DNA of 64,000 nt from Amycolatopsis camponoti (GCF_902497555.1 NZ_CABVGP010000001.1:2584501-2648500), one strand, 5' to 3'; counted from the first letter of the stretch, positions 34,305 through 43,535 are shown. A program made the numbers and translations. The notes: generated by a model not told the origin, from the sequence alone.

Positions 34305-35086
34305 GCGCGCCGGTGCTGCGGATCGGCGACGTCCGCAAGCGGTTCGGCACGGTGACCGCGCTCGACGGCGTCAGCCTCGACGTCCACGAGGGAGAGGCGG
34401 TCGTGGTGGTCGGGCCGTCGGGCTCCGGCAAGTCGACGCTCGTGCGCTGCGCCCACCAGCTGGAGCCCATCGACGGCGGCGCGATGTACCTCGACGGCGA
34501 GCTGCTGGGCCACCGGCGCTCCCCGGCCGGCCTGCGTCCGCTGACCGAGCGGCGGATCGCCGCCCAGCGCCGCCGGATGAGCATGGTCTTCCAGCAGTTC
34601 AACCTGTTCCCGCAGTTCACGGTGCTGCGCAACGTGACCGACGCGGCGGTCCGCGTCCACGGGCGTGACCGGTCCACTGTGGAGCGGGAGGCCCGGGAAC
34701 TGCTGGAGCGCATCGGCCTGGCCGGGCGCGAGGACCACTACCCGCGCCAGCTCTCGGGCGGGCAGCAGCAGCGGGTCGCCATCGCCCGGGCCGTCCTGGT
34801 CCGGCCGCGGATCATGCTGTTCGACGAGCCGACCAGCGCCCTCGACCCGGAGCTGGTCGACGAAGTCCTGGCCGTGCTCCGGAGCCTCGCCGCGGCGGGG
34901 ACCACGATGGTCGTGGTCACCCACGAGATGGCCTTCGCGCGCGAGGTGGCCGACCGGTGCGTGTTCATGGAAGCGGGCCGGATCGTCGAGGAGGGTCCGC
35001 CCGGCGAGTTCTTCGCCCGGCCGCGCACCGACCGGCTGCGTGCCTTCCTGTCCCGTCATCTGTCCGAAAAGGAGGGTGTTTCGTGA
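34301..35086 (+). CDS. ABC transporter ATP-binding protein (polar amino acid type)
   Basis: The 261-residue protein has Walker [10 protein letters not shown], the Q-loop in VFQQFNLFP, signature LSGGQQQR, Walker [13 protein letters not shown] and the H-loop THEM. It energises the permease encoded before it and overlaps both neighbours by 4 bp. Confidence 0.94.
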   Translation: MSAPVLRIGDVRKRFGTVTALDGVSLDVHEGEAVVVVGPSGSGKSTLVRCAHQLEPIDGGAMYLDGELLGHRRSPAGLRPLTERRIAAQRRRMSMVFQQFNLFPQFTVLRNVTDAAVRVHGRDRSTVEREARELLERIGLAGREDHYPRQLSGGQQQRVAIARAVLVRPRIMLFDEPTSALDPELVDEVLAVLRSLAAAGTTMVVVTHEMAFAREVADRCVFMEAGRIVEEGPPGEFFARPRTDRLRAFLSRHLSEKEGVS

Positions 35087-36222
35087 TCACTGTCGGCGCC
35101 GTCGGCGACCTCATCCTGGACGAGCCGGACCCGGAGTCCTTCCTCGCCCCGGCCGCGCCGGTGCTGCGCGGGATGGACCTGGCGATCGGGCACGTCGAGG
35201 TGCCGCACTCGACCACTGCGGTCCAGCAGAGCACCGACGTCCCGGCGCCGCCCGCGGATCCCGCGGCGCTGAAAGCGGTGGCCGAGGCCGGTTTCGAGGT
35301 GGTCACCCTGGCGGGCAACCACGTCCTCGACGCCGGTGCCGGGGGGCTGGCCGACACGATCGCCTACTCCCGCGCGGCGGGCATGGTGACCGCGGGCGCC
35401 GGGACGAACCTGGCCGAAGCCCGGCGCCCGGCGATCGTGGAACGCGGCGGGCTGCGCATCGGCGTGCTGTCCTACAACTGCGTCGGCCCGCGTGACTCGT
35501 GGGCGACCTCGCGCAAGCCCGGCTGCGCGTACGTCCACGTCCTCACGCACTACGAACTGGACCACGCCAGCCCGGGCGGACCGCCGAAGATCTACACCTT
35601 CGCCGACCCGGACAGCCTGGAGGCGATGGCCGAGGACGTGCGCCGCCTGCGGGCCGAGGCCGACGTCGTGCTCGTGGCGCTGCACAAGGGCGTCGGGCAC
35701 ACGCCGGTCACCGTCGCGATGTACGAAAGCCCGGTCGCCCGCGCGGCGGTCGACGCCGGTGCCGACGCCGTGTTCTCCCACCACCCGCACATCATGCGCG
35801 GCATCGAGGTCCACAGAGGACGGCCGATCTTCCACGGCCTCGGCAACTTCGCCACCGTCACCCACGCCCTGACGCCGGGAGCCGGGGCCGGCGCGGACGA
35901 GCTGCGCGCGTGGGCCGAGCGGCGGACGAAGCTCTACGGCTTCGCTCCCGACCCGGACATGCCGTTCTTCCCGTTCCACCCGGAAAGCCGCAACACGGTC
36001 ATCGCCTTCTGCCGCTTCGACGAGAGCGGGATCCGCGAAGCCGGTTTCGTCCCGTGCTGGATCGACGACCGCGGCCGTCCCGTGCCGGTCGGGGGCACGC
36101 CGCAGGGCGAGGCCGTGGCGAAGTACGTCGAGGACATCACCCGCGGCGCCCGGCTGAACGGCCGGTTCACCACCCGCGGCACCGAAGTGCTCGTCGCTCT
36201 CTCCGAAGGGGTTTCCGCATGA
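35083..36222 (+). CDS. CapA-family metallophosphoesterase-like protein
   Basis: The 379-residue protein matches the PGA_cap/CapA fold (about 2-290). The metal-site motifs are visible: GDLILDE, AGNHVLD, HKGVGH and [11 protein letters not shown]. There is no signal peptide or membrane helix, unlike poly-gamma-glutamate CapA, so it is probably cytoplasmic. A GTG start overlaps the ATPase stop (GTGA). The role is not known. Placed between a transporter and a CoA-transferase, it may hydrolyse a phosphate ester or amide in the imported compound (inference). Confidence 0.85.
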   Translation: MITVGAVGDLILDEPDPESFLAPAAPVLRGMDLAIGHVEVPHSTTAVQQSTDVPAPPADPAALKAVAEAGFEVVTLAGNHVLDAGAGGLADTIAYSRAAGMVTAGAGTNLAEARRPAIVERGGLRIGVLSYNCVGPRDSWATSRKPGCAYVHVLTHYELDHASPGGPPKIYTFADPDSLEAMAEDVRRLRAEADVVLVALHKGVGHTPVTVAMYESPVARAAVDAGADAVFSHHPHIMRGIEVHRGRPIFHGLGNFATVTHALTPGAGAGADELRAWAERRTKLYGFAPDPDMPFFPFHPESRNTVIAFCRFDESGIREAGFVPCWIDDRGRPVPVGGTPQGEAVAKYVEDITRGARLNGRFTTRGTEVLVALSEGVSA

Positions 36223-37457
36223 CCGACCAGCCACTGGCCGGCCGCACCGTCGTCGACCTGACCACCGCGCTCGCCGGACCGTACGCGACGCTGCTGCTCG
36301 CCGGGCTCGGCGCCACGGTGATCAAGGTCGAAAACCCGGCCACGGGCGGGGATTCCTCCCGCAACAACGCGCCCTACGTCGGTCGCGACGGGCTCAACCT
36401 GGCGCGGCGGTACGACGACGACCTGTCGGTGTCGATGCTGCTGCGCGGCCGCAACAAGCTCAGCGTCACGCTCGACCTGAAGAACCCCCGGTCCCGCGCG
36501 GTGTTCACCGACCTCGTCCGCGACGCCGACATCCTGGTCGAGAACTACAGCCCGGGCGTCACCGACCGGCTCGGCATCTCCTACGAGCGGGTCCGGGAGA
36601 TCAACCCCCGGCTCGTCTACACCTCGATCAGCGGGTTCGGCGCGCAGGGCGGCCCGGGCTCCGGCAAGGCGATGGACTCGATCATCCAGGCGCTGAGCGG
36701 CGTCATGATGACCGCCGGCGAGCCCGACGAGGGCCCGGTCCGCTTCGGCCTGCCGATCGGCGACCTGCTGGCGCCGCTGTTCGCGGTGGTCGGCACCGTT
36801 TCCGCGCTGCTGCAAGCCGAACACACCGGCGAGGGCCAGCACGTCGACGTGTCGATGCTCGGCGCGCTGACCTCGCTGGTCGCGTGCGAGCCGTTCGACG
36901 CCTTCGAGGCGGTCGGCCTGCCGCAGCGCACCGGGTCGATGGTGCCGCGGCTGGCGCCGTTCGGCATCCTGCCCGCTCTGGACGGCTACCTCGCCCTCTG
37001 CGCGCCGACGGACGCGTTCGCCCACGGGGTGCTCCGCGCGATCGGGCGGCCGGACCTGGCCGACGACGACCGCTACCGGACGCGGGACCAGCGCGTCCGC
37101 GCCGCCGACGAGTTGCACGAGCTCATCCGCGAGTGGTGCCGGGTGCGGCCGCTGGCCGAGATCCTCGCCGCGTTCACCGCCGAAGGCGTGCCCGCGGCCG
37201 AGGTGCGCGAGCCGCGGGAAGCGGTCCGGGATCCGCTGGTCCTGGCCCGCGAGGAGGTCGTGCCGCTGACGCACCCGCGGCACGGCGCGGTGGCCGACCT
37301 GGCGGGTACCGGGGTGCCGATCCGGTTCTCCGGCGCCCGCGTCGCCCTCGACCGGCCCGCACCCGGGCTGGGCGAGCACAACGAGCACGTCTACCGCGAG
37401 CTGCTCGGCTACACCGAACAGCAGGTCGCGGATCTGGTCGCGGAGGCCGTGATTTGA
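36219..37457 (+). CDS. Class III CoA-transferase (CaiB/BaiF type)
   Basis: The 412-residue protein covers the whole CaiB/BaiF family: LAGRTVVDLTTALAGPYAT at the start, VIKVENPATGGDSSR, NKLSVTLDLKN and the probable catalytic Asp in GKAMDSIIQALSG. These enzymes move CoA between carboxylates, here activating the substrate for the dehydratase-like proteins that follow. The ATG overlaps the CapA stop by 4 bp. Confidence 0.92.
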   Translation: MTDQPLAGRTVVDLTTALAGPYATLLLAGLGATVIKVENPATGGDSSRNNAPYVGRDGLNLARRYDDDLSVSMLLRGRNKLSVTLDLKNPRSRAVFTDLVRDADILVENYSPGVTDRLGISYERVREINPRLVYTSISGFGAQGGPGSGKAMDSIIQALSGVMMTAGEPDEGPVRFGLPIGDLLAPLFAVVGTVSALLQAEHTGEGQHVDVSMLGALTSLVACEPFDAFEAVGLPQRTGSMVPRLAPFGILPALDGYLALCAPTDAFAHGVLRAIGRPDLADDDRYRTRDQRVRAADELHELIREWCRVRPLAEILAAFTAEGVPAAEVREPREAVRDPLVLAREEVVPLTHPRHGAVADLAGTGVPIRFSGARVALDRPAPGLGEHNEHVYRELLGYTEQQVADLVAEAVI

Positions 37458-38464
37458 GCGCCGTGGGGTACGTCGGCGCGGACGTCCCGGTCGAGCTGAT
37501 CACCGCGGCCGGGCTGCTCCCGCTGCGGCTGACCGGAAAGCCCGGCCAGGACCGTGCGCCCGGCGACCGGTACCTGGGCCGGGGCGTGGACCCGGTGGCC
37601 CGGTCGATCCTGACGCGGATCCTCGCCGAGGACTACGGTCCGCTCGAAGCCATCGTGGTGTCCCGCGACTGCGAAGCCTCGCTGCGGTTGTTCTACGCCT
37701 TGCGCGAGCTGCACCGGGTCGAGCCGGAGCGGCGGTTGCCGCCGGTGCGCCTGGTGGACGTCCTGCACCTGCCGCACCACACGACCACCCGGTACGTCCA
37801 CGCGAAGATCGCGCAGCTGCGCGAGTGGCTGGGGCAGTGGCGGCCGATCGGCGACGACGACCTCGCCGCGGCCATCACCGCCCACGACACCCTCAGGCGG
37901 TCGCTCGGGCAGGCCGCCGCCTTGCGCCGCGCGAACCGGCTGAGCGGCAGCCGCTTCCTCGCACTCGTCGCCGCGACCACCGCGGTGCCGGTCACGGAGG
38001 CCATCGCGCTCGTCGATCGGGTGCTCGCCGACCCGCGCGAGACCGAAGGGGTGCGGCTGTTCCTCACCGGGAGCTCGCACGACTCCCCGGAGGTGTACGA
38101 AACGCTGGAGCGCACCGGTTTCCTCGTCGTGGGGGAGGACCACGACTGGGGGGAGCTGCTGTTCGCCCGCACCTGCGCGGCGCCCACGGAACTCGCGCTC
38201 GCCGAGCGCTACCAGCACAGCGGCCCCGCCGCCCCCCGCGCGTCCATCCGGCAGCGCGCCGCGCACACGGCCGCGGCCGCTCGCGCTTGCGGTGCCGAGG
38301 TCTTGTTCTCCTACGCGCGCGTCCACGACGACGCGCCGCCGTGGGACTTCCCGGAGCAGCGGGCCGCGACCGGGCTGCGCGCGGTCCTGGCCGAGCGGCA
38401 GCCCTACGGCGAGCTGACTCCCGAGGCGCTGGCGGCCCTGGTCCCGGCGGGAGCGGCGGCATGA
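37454..38464 (+). CDS. 2-hydroxyacyl-CoA dehydratase-fold protein, first subunit (cluster cysteines mostly missing)
   Basis: The 336-residue protein follows the HgdB/FldB/BcrB pattern: DVPVELITAAGLLPLRLTG near the start, SRDCEASLRLFYALRELH (Cys73), a VRLFLTGSSHDSPEVYETLERTGFLVVGEDHDWGELLF block and a late AEVLFSYARVHDDAPPWDFPEQR. In characterised members three cysteines hold an [4Fe-4S] cluster. Here Cys73 remains, but the late C-D-P position reads H-D-D-A. Only three cysteines exist in all (73, 241, 279). The TTG start overlaps the upstream stop (TTGA) and has GGAGG 7 nt upstream; GTG 37463 is the alternative. It pairs with the next gene. Confidence 0.8.
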   Translation: MSAVGYVGADVPVELITAAGLLPLRLTGKPGQDRAPGDRYLGRGVDPVARSILTRILAEDYGPLEAIVVSRDCEASLRLFYALRELHRVEPERRLPPVRLVDVLHLPHHTTTRYVHAKIAQLREWLGQWRPIGDDDLAAAITAHDTLRRSLGQAAALRRANRLSGSRFLALVAATTAVPVTEAIALVDRVLADPRETEGVRLFLTGSSHDSPEVYETLERTGFLVVGEDHDWGELLFARTCAAPTELALAERYQHSGPAAPRASIRQRAAHTAAAARACGAEVLFSYARVHDDAPPWDFPEQRAATGLRAVLAERQPYGELTPEALAALVPAGAAA

Positions 38465-39684
38465 CCGCCCGGCTGGCGTCGGCGACCACCGCGACCGCCT
38501 ACCAGCGCGAGTGGTTCGCCCGGGTCCGCGCCGCCGATGGCCCCGTGGCGCTGGTCAACGCGGACGCGCCCCAGGAGATCTTCCGCGCCATGGACATCCC
38601 GTACGTGGTCAACCAGTGGTGGGCCTCGATCGTCGCGGCGAAACGCCAGACCCAGCGCTACCTCGGACTGCTGCGCGAACGCGGTTACCCCGACTACGTC
38701 GAGCAGTACAGCGCGACGTCGCTCGCGTCGGCGTTCGAGGACGATCCCGGCCAGGCGCCGTGGGGTGGGCTGCCGAAGCCGTCGATCGTGCTGGGGGAGA
38801 CCACCGGCGACGCGTCCCGGAAGATCTTCGACGTCTGGGACGCCCAGCCCGGCGTCACCTACTACCCGCTCGAGAGCGCGGCGGAGAACGAGGTCCCGGA
38901 GCGGTGGTGGGAGCTGATGCCGCACCGCTGGGAGGAGGCGATCGGCAGCGACCGCCTCGACCTGCTGACCGGCGAGCTGACCGGGCTGATCCGGTTCCTG
39001 GAGCAGACGACCGGCCGGGTGTTCTCCGAGACCCGGTTCCGGGAGGTCCTGGACCTGGTCAACGAGCAGCAGGAGTGGAACCGCCGCACCCGTGACCTCA
39101 TCGCCGCCGCCCGGCCGTGCCCGATCGCCGTCACCGACGGCATCCCGAGCGTCATGGTGCCCCAGTGGCATCGCGGGACCGAATGGGCGCGCGACGCCGC
39201 GCGCGCGTTCCACGACGAGGTGCGCGAGCGGATCGACACGGGCGTCGCGGTGTGCCCGGACGAGCGGCTGCGGCTGATGTGGATCGGCCGCGGGCTGTGG
39301 TTCGACCTCGAGTTCTACCAGCGGTTCCAGCGGTCGCACGGCGCGGTCTTCGTGTGGTCGATGTACCTGGCCATCGCGGCCGACGGCTACCTGCGCTACG
39401 GCGACGACCCGCTGCGCGCCCTCGCCGCCCGCTTCGCCGCCTTCGGCGACCAGCTCTACACACCGCCGTGGTCGGCGGAGTGGTACGTGAAGGAGGCCCG
39501 GCACCACGGGGTGGACGGGGTGGTGCACCTGGTCTCCGACGACGCCCGCGGCAGCTATTTCACCACCCGGGCCCTGCGCGCGGCGGGCGTCCCGGTGCTC
39601 GAACTGCACGCGGACAACGTCGACGCCCGCACGGGCGGCGACCTCGACGCACGCATGACCGCTTGGCTCGACGCATTGCTTTGA
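38461..39684 (+). CDS. 2-hydroxyacyl-CoA dehydratase-fold protein, second subunit
   Basis: The 407-residue protein is the expected partner: APQEIFRAMDIPYVVNQWW early, GLPKPSIVLGETTGDASRKIFDVW where other members have a cluster cysteine, and a final Rossmann-like part DGVVHLVSDDARGSYFTTRALRAAGVPVLELHADNVDAR. Only two cysteines are present (in AARPCPIAV and AVCPDERL), neither at a usual ligand position as far as I can judge. No ATP-dependent activator (HgdC type) is encoded nearby. It may therefore be a cluster-free enzyme of new chemistry, or a binding scaffold. The ATG overlaps the preceding stop. Confidence 0.75.
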   Translation: MTARLASATTATAYQREWFARVRAADGPVALVNADAPQEIFRAMDIPYVVNQWWASIVAAKRQTQRYLGLLRERGYPDYVEQYSATSLASAFEDDPGQAPWGGLPKPSIVLGETTGDASRKIFDVWDAQPGVTYYPLESAAENEVPERWWELMPHRWEEAIGSDRLDLLTGELTGLIRFLEQTTGRVFSETRFREVLDLVNEQQEWNRRTRDLIAAARPCPIAVTDGIPSVMVPQWHRGTEWARDAARAFHDEVRERIDTGVAVCPDERLRLMWIGRGLWFDLEFYQRFQRSHGAVFVWSMYLAIAADGYLRYGDDPLRALAARFAAFGDQLYTPPWSAEWYVKEARHHGVDGVVHLVSDDARGSYFTTRALRAAGVPVLELHADNVDARTGGDLDARMTAWLDALL

Positions 39685-39703
39685 CCATCAGGAAAGGACC
39701 CCT

Positions 39704-40621
39704 GTGAGACTCCCTCTTCGCCGACGAAGCCGAAGAACGATCCTCGCGGCCGCCGCCGCCGTCGGCCTGGCGGCCGGCGGGTGCACGGTGGGAGCCGGCT
39801 CGCCGCCGCTGGCGACCGGGACGAACCTCGCCGTGGTGCAGTCCTTGCACGACGCGCTGCCGCAGGCGATCAAGGACGCCGGGGTGATCCGGTTCGCCGG
39901 CGACTCCCACCCGCCCTACCGCACGGTCGCCCCGGACGGGTCGGTCACCGGGATCGACGCCGACTTCCAGGCCGCGATCGGCCAGGTGCTCGGGGTGCGG
40001 ACGCGGACCACCGTCGTCGCCGGGCTCCCGGCCGCGCTCCAGGGCATGCTGGGCAACCGGTACGACGCGTTCAACGGCCCGGTCAAGGCCACCGCCGAGC
40101 GCGAGAAGCAGTTCGACACGATCACCTGGATGACCACCCGCACCGCCTACGTGTTCCCGACCGGCTCGACGGCCGGGATCGCCCGGGTCGAAGACCTCTG
40201 CGGCAAGCGCGTCGCCGTGGTGACCGCCAGCGTCGTGGAAGACCAGCTGAACAAGCTGTCCCGGTTCTGCACGGAAAGCAAGCGCCCGGCCACGCGGACG
40301 GTCGGGCTCGACGACACCGACGCCACGCTGCTGGCCACCCGCTCGGGCCGCGCGGACGCCGCCGGCATGACCGAGGCCGCCGCGATCGACGTCACGCAGC
40401 GGCAAGGGGGGAACAAGTACGTCACCCAGACCGAAGCGCAGGGAGCGACCAAGGACGACCTGGCGTTGTACGTCCCCAAGTCCTCGAAGCTGGGGCCGGT
40501 CCTGCAGAAGGTGTTCGAAGAGCTTTTCCAGGACGGTACCTACGTCGGAATCATGTCCCGCTGGGGACTCAACCAGGTCTCGGTCCCGAAGCCGGTCCTC
40601 AACGCGGCCTCGCAGGGATGA
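39704..40621 (+). CDS. ABC transporter substrate-binding lipoprotein (family 3 type), copy 2
   Basis: The 305-residue protein is a close paralogue of the protein at 32515 and has exactly the same length. Shared stretches include RFAGDSHPPYRTV, GLPAALQGML, FNGPVKATAEREKQFDT and KRVAVVTASVVEDQL. The signal has basic residues (RRRSRRTIL) and a lipobox GGC. GTG 39704 has AGGAAAGG 7 nt upstream, and the gap to the dehydratase gene is 19 bp. No second permease accompanies it, so both binding proteins probably serve one transporter with different or overlapping ligands. Confidence 0.88.
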   Translation: MRLPLRRRSRRTILAAAAAVGLAAGGCTVGAGSPPLATGTNLAVVQSLHDALPQAIKDAGVIRFAGDSHPPYRTVAPDGSVTGIDADFQAAIGQVLGVRTRTTVVAGLPAALQGMLGNRYDAFNGPVKATAEREKQFDTITWMTTRTAYVFPTGSTAGIARVEDLCGKRVAVVTASVVEDQLNKLSRFCTESKRPATRTVGLDDTDATLLATRSGRADAAGMTEAAAIDVTQRQGGNKYVTQTEAQGATKDDLALYVPKSSKLGPVLQKVFEELFQDGTYVGIMSRWGLNQVSVPKPVLNAASQG

Positions 40622-40632
40622 AGGAGCTGCTC

Positions 40633-42021
40633 ATGCGCACCAAGGTGCTGTCCCACCTGGCCGTGCTCACGGTCCTGGCGGCCGGTCTCCCCGCGACCGC
40701 GCACGCGGCGGAAGCCGGGAAACCTTGCCCCGCACCGGTTTCGGCCGCGCGGTGCCTCGACGGGCAGCTGGCCGACGGCACGCCGTACACCTTCGCCAGA
40801 CCGGGCCGCTGGAACGGCGCCGTGCTGGTGGACCTCGACTTCGCCGCGGGCGGCCTGGCGAGCGCACTCACCGCGAGCCTGCTGGAGCGCGGTTACGCCG
40901 TGGGCGGCACCACGCGCACGGTCACCGGCTGGAACATCGCGCGAGCCATCGACAACCAGGCGGAAGCGCTTCGCCGGTTCGAAACCGCGTTCGGCCCGGC
41001 CCGGTACGCGATCGCCGAAGGCCGCTCGATGGGCGGCATGGTCGCCGCCGGCGCCGCGCAGGTGCACCCGGACCGCTTCGACGCGGCTGTCCCGATGTGC
41101 GGCGGCCTCGGCGGCTCGGTCGGGCAGTGGAACCAGAAGCTCGACACCGTCTTCACGCTCAAGACCCTGCTGTTCCGCGACACCGCCCTGCCGGTCACCG
41201 GCATCCCCGCCGACGTCCCCGGCACCCAGCAGCGGTGGCTGTCGGCGGTGACGTCGGCGCAGGGCACCGCGGCGGGCCGGGCACGCATCGCGCTCGCGGC
41301 GGCGATCGGCCAGCTGCCGGGCTGGGGCTTGGCCGCCGACGGCACGACGACCCCGGTTCCGGACGGCCGTGACGCCGACGGCGTCGAGCAGGGGATGTAC
41401 CTGGCGCTCGCCGGTGGTCCGCTGCCCTACCTCGGGCAGGCGGTCAGCAGCCGCCGGGCGATCGAGCAGGTGACGGGCGGGAACCCGTCGTGGAACACCG
41501 GCGTCGACTACGCACGCCAGCTCGCGACGGCGACGCCGGACCAGCGGAACGCCGTGCGCCGGCTGTACGAGCGGGCGGGGCTCGACCTGCGCGCGGACCT
41601 GGGACGGCTCGCGGCCGAACCCCGCGTGTCCGCCGATCCCGCGGCCGTCCACCACCTGGAACGGGGCATCGTGTTCACCGGCGACCTGCGGATCCCGGTG
41701 CTCACGGTCAACGGGACCGGCGACCAGATCTCGACCGTCGCCCAGCAGCAGTCCTACGGCGCACTGGCCGGCCGGGCGGGCACCGCGTCCCTGCTCCGGC
41801 AGACCTACGTCCGGACCGCCGGCCACTGCACCTACACCACCGGCGAGCAGCAGGCGGCGATCGACCGGATGCTGGCGCGGCTGCGGACCGGGCACTGGCC
41901 GGACACCGCGCCCGCGACGATGAACCGCCTGGCGATGGCCGCGGACGGCGGGCAGGGACGCTATCTGCCCTACACGCCGCCGCGGTTCAACCGCGCCTAT
42001 CCCGCGGCCGGCCGGGGGTAG
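40633..42021 (+). CDS. Secreted alpha/beta hydrolase, last gene of the CoA-transferase locus
   Basis: The 462-residue protein has a signal peptide (to about 25, ending AHAAEA) and an alpha/beta-hydrolase domain. The nucleophile elbow is EGRSMGGM, TVNGTGDQIS carries the acid, and TAGHCTYT the histidine. I cannot name the substrate. ATG 40633 has AAGGAG 6 nt upstream; the in-frame ATG 40618, which would overlap the previous stop, is the alternative. Export suggests it releases the compound that the ABC system imports, for example by ester or amide cleavage (inference). Confidence 0.8.
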   Translation: MRTKVLSHLAVLTVLAAGLPATAHAAEAGKPCPAPVSAARCLDGQLADGTPYTFARPGRWNGAVLVDLDFAAGGLASALTASLLERGYAVGGTTRTVTGWNIARAIDNQAEALRRFETAFGPARYAIAEGRSMGGMVAAGAAQVHPDRFDAAVPMCGGLGGSVGQWNQKLDTVFTLKTLLFRDTALPVTGIPADVPGTQQRWLSAVTSAQGTAAGRARIALAAAIGQLPGWGLAADGTTTPVPDGRDADGVEQGMYLALAGGPLPYLGQAVSSRRAIEQVTGGNPSWNTGVDYARQLATATPDQRNAVRRLYERAGLDLRADLGRLAAEPRVSADPAAVHHLERGIVFTGDLRIPVLTVNGTGDQISTVAQQQSYGALAGRAGTASLLRQTYVRTAGHCTYTTGEQQAAIDRMLARLRTGHWPDTAPATMNRLAMAADGGQGRYLPYTPPRFNRAYPAAGRG

Positions 42022-42099
42022 TCACCGTGGCGTCGTGGCGGAGTAAACGCGGGGGGAACGGGTAGCCCTCGGTTCGACTTCGGCGAAAGGCAGGCCCCG

Positions 42100-42519
42100 G
42101 TGACGATCGACGACCCGCAGGACCCCGCGACGCCCACCCGGACGAAGGCCCGCTGCGTGCTGGTGCCCGGAGACGGCCCGGAGAGCCCCGGCCGGACCCG
42201 CGCGTGGACGCGGTGGACCCTCCGGCAGGTCAGCCCGGACCTCCCCGAAGACCGGGTCACCGACGTGCTGCTGGTGGTCGACGAACTGATGTCGAACGCC
42301 GTGCTCCACGGCGGGGGTTGCCGCCACGTCGTGCTCGCCGTGGAGACGGACCGGGTGGTGGTGAAGGTCGCCGACCACAGTCCGGCGCTCGCGTACGTTC
42401 CGGCTCCCGACGTCCGCAGCGTGAGCGGGATGCGGATGGTCGGCGACGGGGCGAGCACCTGGGGCCAGGCCGTCGACGACGCGGGCAAGACGGTGTGGGC
42501 CGTGGTCCGGCTCGGCTGA
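42100..42519 (+). CDS. RsbW-like anti-sigma/serine kinase ATPase-domain protein
   Basis: The 139-residue protein has a single HATPase_c fold of the RsbW type: N-box VVDELMSNAVLHGG, G1 KVADHSP and the late GMRMVGDGAST. Such proteins bind sigma factors or anti-anti-sigma factors. A GGGTAG at 42060-42065 with GAGT 15 bp before it weakly resembles a stress-sigma promoter. Confidence 0.82.
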   Translation: MTIDDPQDPATPTRTKARCVLVPGDGPESPGRTRAWTRWTLRQVSPDLPEDRVTDVLLVVDELMSNAVLHGGGCRHVVLAVETDRVVVKVADHSPALAYVPAPDVRSVSGMRMVGDGASTWGQAVDDAGKTVWAVVRLG

Positions 42520-42525
42520 CGCGGT

Positions 42526-42552
42526 GCCCGCCCGGCCGGTCAGCGGGCGGGC
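42526..42552. terminator. Hairpin between convergent genes
   Basis: GCCCGCCC (42526-42533) pairs with GGGCGGGC (42545-42552) in the 20-bp gap between the RsbW-like gene and the zinc peptidase gene. Confidence 0.55.
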
Positions 42553-43535
42553 CGCACGAGGTCGTCGACGAACTTCAGCTTGGCGTGGACCCGGGGGGCG
42601 AGGACGAACGGGTAGAGGTCGTCCTTGCCCATGCTGCGGTTGAGCTGGTTGAGGGCGCGCGACAACGGCGTCCACGTCGCCAGCAGGACGTCGAGGTCGT
42701 CGCCGTGCTCGTCGGGGATGGCGTCGACCGGTGTGCTCCGGTGGGGCTCGATGGGGTCGCCGGCCACGAGCACGCCCACCGCCGCGGCGGTCTGCACGGT
42801 GTCGCGGATGTGCAGCAGGTGGGCGAACGTCTCGGCCCAGTCCTCCCACGGGTGCGCCGCGGCGTAGTGGCTGACGTGGCTCTCCGCCCACGCGGTGCCG
42901 GGCGTCGTCGCGTAGTGGTCGCTCAGGGCCTGCTGGTAGTCGGCTCGTTCGTCGCCGAACAGCCGGCGGAACTCCGGCAGCGCGGGCCCGTCGGCGACGA
43001 GACGGTCCCAGTACCAGTGCCCGACCTCGTGCCGGAAGTGGCCGAGCAGCGTGCGGTAGGGCTCGTCGAGGCGGGCGCGGACGGCTTCACGGTGGCTGTC
43101 GTCGCCCTCGGCGAGGTCGATCGTGATGACGCCGCCGGCGTGCCCGGTGGTCACCGGGCGGTCGCGGCTGGACAGCAGGTCGAATGCGAGGCCGTGCCGG
43201 GGATCGGCCGTGCGGTCGGTCACCGGCAGGCGGAGGTCGTCGAGCTGGTAAACGAGCCGGCGCTTGGCGGCTTCCGCCCGGCGGAACGCGTCGAGGGCGC
43301 GGTCGTCGCCGTCGTCGGGCCGCGTTCTCGTCAAGGCGCAGCAGCCGCACAGCATGCCCTCGGCCGCGGTCCAGTTGCACCCGGCGAGCTCGGCATTGGC
43401 GCACCCGTGCGAGTCCTCGGCCTCGACCATCGCGCGGGCCGGACGGTCGTAGCGGACGGCGGTGCCGCAGACCACGCACCGGGAGTTCTCGAAGAACAGC
43501 AGGTTGGCACATTCCGGGCAGGTGAACGTGCGCAT
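42540..43535 (-). CDS. Putative zinc-binding metallopeptidase with zinc-ribbon N-terminus
   Basis: The 331-residue protein begins with a zinc ribbon (TCPECANLLFFENSRCVVCG), followed by a second cysteine group (CANAELAGCN, CGCCALT), and a zincin-like domain with FRHEVGHWYWDRL and a downstream WEDWAETFAHLLHI metal/acid segment. This is the conserved bacterial family of putative zinc-binding peptidases; the target is unknown. Its start overlaps the stop of the GAF-ANTAR gene by one base, so they are co-transcribed. Confidence 0.85.
   Translation of the reverse strand: MRTFTCPECANLLFFENSRCVVCGTAVRYDRPARAMVEAEDSHGCANAELAGCNWTAAEGMLCGCCALTRTRPDDGDDRALDAFRRAEAAKRRLVYQLDDLRLPVTDRTADPRHGLAFDLLSSRDRPVTTGHAGGVITIDLAEGDDSHREAVRARLDEPYRTLLGHFRHEVGHWYWDRLVADGPALPEFRRLFGDERADYQQALSDHYATTPGTAWAESHVSHYAAAHPWEDWAETFAHLLHIRDTVQTAAAVGVLVAGDPIEPHRSTPVDAIPDEHGDDLDVLLATWTPLSRALNQLNRSMGKDDLYPFVLAPRVHAKLKFVDDLVRPAR

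Noticed and set aside
35083..36222. A capsule or poly-gamma-glutamate synthesis gene
   Set aside because: The CapA-like protein lacks a signal or membrane anchor, and no CapB or CapC homologue is nearby.
31323..42021. A natural-product biosynthetic cluster
   Set aside because: No polyketide synthase, peptide synthetase, terpene cyclase or tailoring set is present; the genes fit uptake and catabolism.
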